Under the pieces are notes generated by a model. It saw nothing but the letters and a program-made list of their open reading frames with translations, had not been told where the DNA came from and did no database searches. The position numbers and the translations under genes are program-made. 5,588 nucleotides of DNA from JBOGZI01 sp050697275 (GTDB taxonomy: Bacteria > Actinomycetota > Thermoleophilia > Solirubrobacterales > 70-9), in assembly GCA_050697275.1 (NCBI GenBank), contig JBOGZI010000070.1:1-5588 (forward strand), written 5' to 3'. Shown here piece after piece: positions 1-4,424 of the stretch (positions are counted from its first letter, which is position 1; every line of letters begins with the position of its first letter).

Positions 1-1
1 C

Positions 2-931
2 GCCAAGCGCGGCGCCCGGCTGCCGGCGCTCGACTGGGCCGCCTCCCGCTTCGAGCTCGGCGCCGAGCGCGCCTCGCTGATCGAGGCGCTGAGCGACTAC
101 CTGCTCGCCCTGCGCGGACTGCTGGAGGGCGGCGGCAGGACGAACAGCGCCCTCGCCGCCCGGGTCGCCACACTCGCCTGCGAGCCCGAGGAGCGCGAGG
201 CCGGCCGCCTCTGCGTCGAGCGGGCGCTGCTGCTGGAGAGAAAGCTGATGAGCGGGGGGCGGTTCCGGCCCTCCGCGGAGGCCTCCCCGCTGGACGTGAT
301 CGCGGAGCTGGAGGAGCTGCTGCGCCGCGTGCTGAAGGGGCTGGCCACCGGTGGGCTGGAGGGCGACCTGCGCGCCGAGGCCGACGAGATCCTGCTCAAG
401 CAAGGCCTGGCGGCCGGGATGACCGAGGCGACCGGAACGGGGGAGACCGCCGAGTGGCGCCTCCCCGATCCGGTCGCGGACGACGAGCTCGACCTCTCGG
501 CGGTCGCCGACGGACAGGGCGGCGGGATCGAGGTGCGCCGGGAAGCGGATGCCGACACCGCCGAGACCGAGCCGGACATCGGCGCGGCCGACGAGGCGTC
601 CTGGACGCCCGTCCAGCGCCAGCGGCCGACCAGGATCGTGGTCGACGACGTCGAACTACCGGAGATCATGGCCGCCGACAACGAGCGACCGGAGGCGCCG
701 CGTAGCGGTCCCTTCGAGCCCGATCCCGACCCCGAGGCGGACTGGTTCGCCGCCGGAGACGGCAGCGGCGAGGTGGAGTGGCCCGCTTTCGCCAGCCCCC
801 GTCGCGACCGGGATCGGGACGAGGATCGGCAGCACGGCTCCGACCGCGTCCGCTACCTCTTCCCGGTCCCCGACCAGACCGACTGGGACGTGGGCGAGCT
901 GCGCTACGAGCGCCGCAAGCGCAGCGGGTGA
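2..931 (+). CDS. Uncharacterised protein, C-terminal part (5' end outside window)
   Basis: I do not recognise the family. The frame is open from position 2 to the TGA at 929-931, giving 309 visible residues, and nearly every codon ends in G or C, so coding continues left of the window. The first ~135 residues look helical, with leucine/alanine-rich stretches such as LIEALSDYLLALRGLLEGG and DVIAELEELLRRVLKGL. From about residue 137 to 280 the protein is acidic, rich in Asp/Glu/Pro/Gly and probably disordered. The end (VRYLFPVPDQTDWDVGELRY followed by ERRKRSG) is aromatic and then basic, which looks like a conserved C-terminal motif. No signal peptide or membrane segment is visible in this part. 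An internal ATG at 248 has a GGAG at 235-238, nine bases upstream, and could be a second start, but the upstream 82 codons share the same codon bias and read as protein. It converges with the SnoaL-like gene, one base between the stops. Confidence 0.75.
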   Translation, partial: AKRGARLPALDWAASRFELGAERASLIEALSDYLLALRGLLEGGGRTNSALAARVATLACEPEEREAGRLCVERALLLERKLMSGGRFRPSAEASPLDVIAELEELLRRVLKGLATGGLEGDLRAEADEILLKQGLAAGMTEATGTGETAEWRLPDPVADDELDLSAVADGQGGGIEVRREADADTAETEPDIGAADEASWTPVQRQRPTRIVVDDVELPEIMAADNERPEAPRSGPFEPDPDPEADWFAAGDGSGEVEWPAFASPRRDRDRDEDRQHGSDRVRYLFPVPDQTDWDVGELRYERRKRSG

Positions 932-932
932 T

Positions 933-1331
933 TCAGCTGGAGGCGGCGGCCTCCAGAGCCTCCTCCCAGGTCATGAAGTAGCTCACCTCCACCAGGAGGC
1001 CCTCTCGGAAGCGGTGCACGCCCCCTACCGGCTGCTTGATCGGGGTCCCCGCACCTCTGATCACACCCGTGTTCCAGCCGAGCCAGAGCACGAGATCGTC
1101 TCCGACGGGTCGAAACTCGTGCACCTTCGGGGCGAAGTCCTCAAATCCCTCCATCCAGCCGCTCAGCAGCTCCCTGAAGCCGGCGTGCCCTTCGTACCTC
1201 GGCTCCTCCATCCACTCGGGGAACGGATGGACGACGAGGTCCGGCGAGCAGTACTCGAGGACGGCATCGATTCCAGTGGTCTGAAATGCCTCGAAGACCG
1301 CTCGGAGGGTCTCTACGTTGCTTCGAGAGAT
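933..1331 (-). CDS. SnoaL-like / NTF2-like fold protein with ATC at the expected start
   Basis: A small alpha+beta cone-fold (NTF2/SnoaL superfamily) protein of about 132 residues, the usual length. Members are small-molecule-binding proteins or isomerase/hydrolase-like enzymes; the substrate cannot be told here. The N-terminus SRSNVETLRAVFEAF is the typical first helix, followed by GIDAVLEYCSPDLVVHPFPEW, the central YEGHAGFRELLSGW and the final strand region VHRFREGLLVEVSYFM. The codon where the family normally has its Met is ATC (1331-1329). A strong GGGGAGG lies just upstream and the preceding gene stops 16 bases away. There is no in-frame ATG, GTG, TTG or CTG before the ATG at 1211-1209, which would remove 40 conserved residues. 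So either ATC is used, the start was mutated, or there is a base error. Codon use is less GC3-biased than its neighbours: by hand about two dozen codons end in A/T. It is the last gene of the - strand operon and converges with the gene at 2-931. Confidence 0.72.
   Translation of the reverse strand: MSRSNVETLRAVFEAFQTTGIDAVLEYCSPDLVVHPFPEWMEEPRYEGHAGFRELLSGWMEGFEDFAPKVHEFRPVGDDLVLWLGWNTGVIRGAGTPIKQPVGGVHRFREGLLVEVSYFMTWEEALEAAASS
937..956. terminator. Hairpin at convergent gene junction, possible bidirectional terminator
   Basis: A perfect 8-bp GC-rich stem is formed by CTGGAGGC (937-944) and GCCTCCAG (949-956) with a 4-base GGCG loop. It begins five bases after the stop of the + strand gene and lies inside the last codons of the - strand SnoaL-like gene (the E-A-A-A-S region). 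There is no T-tract on either side, so it would be a U-less hairpin of the kind proposed for some actinobacterial terminators. The Ala/Glu codons could also produce such a palindrome by chance. Confidence 0.4.
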
Positions 1332-1334
1332 GGA

Positions 1335-1342
1335 TCCTCCCC
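1335..1342 (-). promoter_or_regulatory. Ribosome binding site of the SnoaL-like gene
   Basis: On the - strand, GGGGAGGA lies between the TAG of the upstream ATPase gene and the ATC at 1331-1329. The spacer after GGAGGA is three bases (four after GGAGG), a little short but workable. It matters because it places the start at or next to ATC and not at the ATG 120 bases further on. Confidence 0.6.
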
Positions 1343-1347
1343 GTGCC

Positions 1348-2496
1348 CTAGGCGGCGCCTGAGGCCGCGAGTGCCTCGCGCTGCTCCTCGGTGGCGAACA
1401 GGTAGCGGTCGATCTTCAGCAGCCCCTCGAGGTCGTGGACGTCCTCGTCCATGTAGGGGACGCGGATCACCCGCTTCGCGTTCAGCTCGGCGGCCAGGTG
1501 CTTGACGTTGCGCGCGTCGCGCTGGGCGAGGGCCTGGTAGTCGGAGAAGTTGGCGGCGACCCGCTCGGCGAGCTCGTCGTCGAGCAGCTCGCGAAGGTCG
1601 GCCTCGACCTCGCCCGATTCCAGATCGGCCTCGGTCTCGTAGTGGACCTTGTTGACGATCACCCCGCCCACCGGCAGCTTCGCCTCGACCAGCTTGCGGT
1701 GGAAGTAGACGGCCTCCTCGATCGGCTCCCCCTGGGGGCCGCAGACGACCAGGAAGGTGGTCGCCGGGTCCGAGAGCAGCTCTGAGACGCGCTTGGCGCG
1801 CTCCCGGAAGCCGTCCACCATGCCGCTGAAGGCCTGGAAGAACTCGCTCAGGTCGGCCAGCAGGTCGAGGCCGGTGATCCTCTTCAGCACCCCGAACATC
1901 ATCGAGGAGCCGCGGCCGACGACCTTGGTCGCGAACCCGGTCGGCTTCATGAACATCTGCATGCCGCGCCCCTCGATGAACTGGGTGAGCCGCTTCGGGG
2001 CGTCGAGGAAGTCGAGCGCGTCGCGGGAGGGGGGCGTGTCGAGCACGAGGAAGTCGTAGCGGCCCTCCTGGTGGATCTCGAAGAGCTTCTCCATCGCCAT
2101 GTACTCCTGCGAGCCGGCGAGCGCGTTGGAGATCTGGCGGTAGATCCGGTTCTCGAGGATGCGGTCGCGGGTCTCCGCGTCCGGAGCGTGCTTGCGGACC
2201 AGCTCGTCGAAGGTCGCCTTGGCGTCGAGCATCATCGCCCAGAGCTCGCCCTCCATCTCGACCCCCGCGTCGCTGAACAGCTTCGGGTCCACCTGGCGCG
2301 GCTCGTTCTCGAGCTCGCGCAGTCCGAGCGAGTCGGCGAGGCGCTTGGCGGGATCGATGGTGAGCACCGCCACCTTCTGCCCGCGCGCGGCGAGGCCGGC
2401 GGCGAGCGCCGCCGAGGTGGTGGTCTTGCCCACCCCGCCGGAGCCGGCGCAGATCGCGATGCCCCTGCCCTCGAGGATGTCGGCGACGTCCGCCAT
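1348..2496 (-). CDS. Get3/ArsA-family ATPase, Rv3680-like subunit with degenerate signature lysine
   Basis: A 382-residue cytoplasmic P-loop ATPase of the ArsA/Get3 branch of the deviant-Walker (SIMIBI) NTPases. The P-loop is G18-S-G-G-V-G-K24-T-T: the catalytic Lys24 is kept, but the intradimer signature lysine normally in the second position is Ser19. Switch I is TIDPAKRL (46-53). The Walker B/switch II region DTPPSRDALDFLD is at 153-165, and the adenine-loop-like VPYMDEDVHDLEGL at 346-359. Residues 175-240 hold a helical, Met/Phe-rich insert (MQMFMKP, FFQAFSGMV) where Get3 proteins place their client-binding groove. No CxxC zinc motif is present. It follows the other ATPase gene by 22 bases, in the order of mycobacterial Rv3679-Rv3680, so a heteromer is likely. 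The start ATG has only a weak upstream purine stretch. Arsenite transport is unlikely because no arsB, arsD or arsR is nearby. Confidence 0.88.
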   Translation of the reverse strand: MADVADILEGRGIAICAGSGGVGKTTTSAALAAGLAARGQKVAVLTIDPAKRLADSLGLRELENEPRQVDPKLFSDAGVEMEGELWAMMLDAKATFDELVRKHAPDAETRDRILENRIYRQISNALAGSQEYMAMEKLFEIHQEGRYDFLVLDTPPSRDALDFLDAPKRLTQFIEGRGMQMFMKPTGFATKVVGRGSSMMFGVLKRITGLDLLADLSEFFQAFSGMVDGFRERAKRVSELLSDPATTFLVVCGPQGEPIEEAVYFHRKLVEAKLPVGGVIVNKVHYETEADLESGEVEADLRELLDDELAERVAANFSDYQALAQRDARNVKHLAAELNAKRVIRVPYMDEDVHDLEGLLKIDRYLFATEEQREALAASGAA

Positions 2497-2518
2497 CAGC
2501 TGGTCCCGGCCACGCTCA

Positions 2519-3442
2519 TCAGGCGGTGGCAGCCGCCGACAGCCAGCGCAGCTCCTCCACGTCGAGGGTGGGCTTGAAGATGAACGGGAGGGCCTTGACC
2601 GGGCTGCTCACCCGTCGCTTCAGCCGCTCCAGCTGTGCCTGCTGCGAGCGCGCCCTGCGGTGCTCGGAGAGGGCCGCTCGGATCGCCGCGCCAGGCGCCC
2701 CCGCGGCCGCCTCCAGGGCGCGCTCCAGCTCCGAGACGTCGCCCGTGTCGAAGCGCTCCGGGTAGAGCGCGTTCATGTAGACGCGGTCGACGGCGACTCC
2801 GATCTTCCCGGTGAGCTCCTCCTCGAGGTAGGCCGACTCGTTGACCGGCATCTCCTCGGGGATCGCGACGATCGCCACCCCGGTCGTCTGGTGGTCGGTG
2901 ATGTAGCGGTCCAGCTCGCTCGCCTGCGAGTGGATCGGGCCGACGCGGGCGATGCTCGCGAAGGTGCGCGGCGTCTGCAGGAAGCCGATCCCGTGACCGG
3001 TGGCGGGCGCGTCGACGATCACCAGGTCGTATTCGCGGGCCTTCTTGACGCGCCGCTGGGGCTGCGCGAGCTCCCAGATCTTGCCGATCGTGACCAGCTC
3101 CTTCAGGCCCGGGGTGGCCGCGGCCAGGTAGTTGAAGATTCGCGAGCGAACCAGCAGGTCGCGCATCGCGCGCACCTTGAGCTGGAGCAGCAGGTACTCG
3201 CGGATCGACTCGTCGGGGTCGATCGAGATCGCCCAGAGGTTGTCCGCCACCTCGACCTCGTGGAAGCCGACCTCGCCCTTCTTGAAGACGCGGGAGGCGT
3301 TCTCCTGGGAGGAGACCTCGCAGACGATCGTGCGCTTGCCGCGCGCCGCCGCGGCCAGCCCCAGGGCGATCGAAATCGTGGATTTGCCCACGCCTCCCTT
3401 GCCTGTAACGAATACGAGCCGCTTGTCGAGCAGATCGGGCAC
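2519..3442 (-). CDS. Get3/ArsA-family ATPase, Rv3679-like subunit (GTG start)
   Basis: A 307-residue P-loop ATPase of the ArsA/Get3 family and first gene of the - strand operon. The complete deviant Walker A, G14-K15-G-G-V-G-K20-S-T, retains the signature lysine that reaches across the dimer. Switch II is DAPATGHGIGFLQTP (144-158), close to the ArsA DTAPTGH signature. IPEEMPVNES (194-203) is the conserved segment following the central strand, and LPFIFKPTLDVEELRWL closes the protein. It is somewhat shorter than typical Get3 (about 340 or more) and has no CxxC motif. I chose GTG at 3442-3440 because it gives the usual short lead to the P-loop. The only other upstream in-frame codons run to a stop at 3481-3479 without a start, and no clear Shine-Dalgarno is present. 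It is divergent from the ParA gene with 61 bases between. Likely role: ATP-driven targeting or remodelling of membrane-associated clients together with its partner; this is inferred from the family. Confidence 0.88.
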   Translation of the reverse strand: MPDLLDKRLVFVTGKGGVGKSTISIALGLAAAARGKRTIVCEVSSQENASRVFKKGEVGFHEVEVADNLWAISIDPDESIREYLLLQLKVRAMRDLLVRSRIFNYLAAATPGLKELVTIGKIWELAQPQRRVKKAREYDLVIVDAPATGHGIGFLQTPRTFASIARVGPIHSQASELDRYITDHQTTGVAIVAIPEEMPVNESAYLEEELTGKIGVAVDRVYMNALYPERFDTGDVSELERALEAAAGAPGAAIRAALSEHRRARSQQAQLERLKRRVSSPVKALPFIFKPTLDVEELRWLSAAATA

Positions 3443-3503
3443 GGGCGGATTCTTGCCGAACCCGGCAGGAAATACGCCTCAGCCTGCGAAATAGCGCCGG
3501 GAG
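3443..3503. promoter_or_regulatory. Divergent intergenic region serving two operons
   Basis: This 61-bp gap separates the two start codons and should hold promoters for both directions, unless these lie inside the flanking genes. It contains a dyad at 3452-3469 and a near-direct repeat, GAAATACGCC (3469-3478) and GAAATAGCGCC (3488-3498), 19 bases apart start to start. These A/T clusters are the most AT-rich parts of the gap and could be -10-like (TATTTC on the - strand), but no convincing -35/-10 pair is visible. Neither flanking gene has a well-placed Shine-Dalgarno, so leaderless transcripts are possible. Confidence 0.45.
3452..3469. repeat. Inverted repeat (dyad) in the divergent promoter region
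   Basis: TGCCG (3454-3458) pairs with CGGCA (3463-3467) around AACC. With one G-T pair the stem extends to seven pairs (3452-3469). It may be a regulator binding site or a hairpin in the leader of the GTG-started ATPase gene, ending ten bases before that start. It is short enough to be chance in GC-rich DNA. Confidence 0.3.
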
Positions 3504-4424
3504 ATGCCAAAGTTGCGACGCAAGAGGGCCTCCGCCGCGCTCGACGCTGGGCGCAGGAAGGCCGAGGAGCTGGTCGGGCCGCGCCCGGACAAGGGTCGCA
3601 GGGCCAAGGCCAAGAAGGGCTCCACGCCCGGGAACGAGCCCGCCGAGGGGAAGCGCGGCCGGACCGGGCCCGCCCAGGTGATCGCCTTCGCGAACCAGAA
3701 GGGCGGCGTCGCCAAGACCACGACTGCGCTCAACCTCGCGGTCGCCTTCAAGGAGTCCGGCCACCGCGTGCTCGCGGTGGACATGGACCCGCAGGGCAAC
3801 CTGACCATGAGCCAGGGCGTCGACCCGGACAAGGTCGAGAAGAGCATGTTCGACGTGCTCGTCCACGGCATGGCGATCAGCGAGGTGATCGTCGAGCGCG
3901 AGATCGACGTCGCGGTCGCCTCGATCGACCTGGCCGGCGCGGAGATCGCGATGAGCGCCCAGATCGGCCGTGAGCGCTCCCTGCAGAAGGCGCTCGAGGA
4001 GGTCCGCGAGGACTACGACTTCGTCTGCATCGACACACCGCCCAGCCTCGGGCTGCTCACCGTGAACGCGCTCACCGCCGCGAACAAGGTGATCGTCCCG
4101 GTCCAGTGCGAGTACCTCTCGATGCGCGGGCTGGTGCAGCTCCAGAACACGCTCCAGATGATCCGCGAGAACCTCAACCCCGACGTCGAGATCGAGGGGA
4201 TCCTGCCGACCATGCTCGACTCGCGGACCGTCCACGCCAAGGAGGCGGTGGAGATCCTCGAGGAGAACTTCGGCGACCTCGTCTTCGAGTCGCGGATCCG
4301 CAAGGCGATCAAGTTCGCCGAGGCCCCCGTGCGAGGAAGCTCGGTGCTCAAGTACGACCCGCAGAGCAACGCCGCCAAGGCGTACCGGAGCCTCGCCGAG
4401 GAGGTCCTCACCCATGGCTCGTAA
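3504..4424 (+). CDS. ParA/Soj-family ATPase with basic N-terminal extension
   Basis: A 306-residue ParA-type deviant-Walker ATPase. Such proteins dimerise on ATP, bind DNA non-specifically and position a cargo through a partner that stimulates hydrolysis. The core starts near residue 59 (VIAFANQKGG). Walker A is K66-G-G-V-A70-K71-T-T, with Ala where Gly is usual; A' is VDMDPQGN (92-99) and Walker B CIDTPPSLG (175-183). VIVPVQCEYLSMRGL follows, and SRIRKAIKFAEAP (263-275) is the basic segment near the ParA DNA-binding surface. Residues 1-57 are rich in Lys/Arg/Gly/Ala, probably disordered, and may add DNA or membrane affinity. ATG 3504 is the first start after an in-frame TAG (3492-3494), but the GGGAG abuts it with no spacer, so the mRNA may be leaderless. 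A GTG at 3679 just before the P-loop is a weaker alternative. It overlaps the FtsZ gene by 11 bases, and no parB or parS is visible; hence no gene symbol. Soj-like orphan ParA is the best description. Confidence 0.9.
   Translation: MPKLRRKRASAALDAGRRKAEELVGPRPDKGRRAKAKKGSTPGNEPAEGKRGRTGPAQVIAFANQKGGVAKTTTALNLAVAFKESGHRVLAVDMDPQGNLTMSQGVDPDKVEKSMFDVLVHGMAISEVIVEREIDVAVASIDLAGAEIAMSAQIGRERSLQKALEEVREDYDFVCIDTPPSLGLLTVNALTAANKVIVPVQCEYLSMRGLVQLQNTLQMIRENLNPDVEIEGILPTMLDSRTVHAKEAVEILEENFGDLVFESRIRKAIKFAEAPVRGSSVLKYDPQSNAAKAYRSLAEEVLTHGS
4398..4405 (+). promoter_or_regulatory. Ribosome binding site of the FtsZ gene
   Basis: GAGGAGGT lies inside the end of the ParA gene, with eight bases between it and ATG 4414. 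This near-ideal Shine-Dalgarno fixes the start of the extended FtsZ and shows that the two genes are translationally coupled across their 11-base overlap. Confidence 0.75.

Noticed and set aside
97..681. 194-codon - strand open frame opposite the first gene
   Set aside because: Ser/Arg/Ala low-complexity shadow; the third-position G/C bias belongs to the + strand frame starting at position 2.
248..931. Separate gene starting at ATG 248
   Set aside because: A GGAG lies nine bases upstream, but the same frame is open to the left edge with equally strong codon bias and protein-like helices, so one longer gene is more likely. An internal start is not excluded.
549..1505. 318-codon + strand open frame across the convergent junction
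   Set aside because: It is Arg/Ser/Pro-rich, with no coherent fold. It overlaps a better-supported frame at 2-931 and runs antisense to the SnoaL-like gene.
1348..3442. Arsenic-resistance arsA operon
   Set aside because: ArsA similarity is at family level only; there is no arsB, arsC, arsD or arsR nearby, and the two-gene arrangement fits the actinobacterial Get3-like pair.
2159..3973. 604-codon open frame on the + strand
   Set aside because: It is antisense to both Get3-like genes, then out of frame with ParA. It arises from the lack of stop codons in GC-rich DNA and has no domain-like sequence.
3504..4424. A classic parAB-parS segregation locus
   Set aside because: No parB gene follows, and no 16-bp TGTTTCACGTGAAACA-like parS site was seen.
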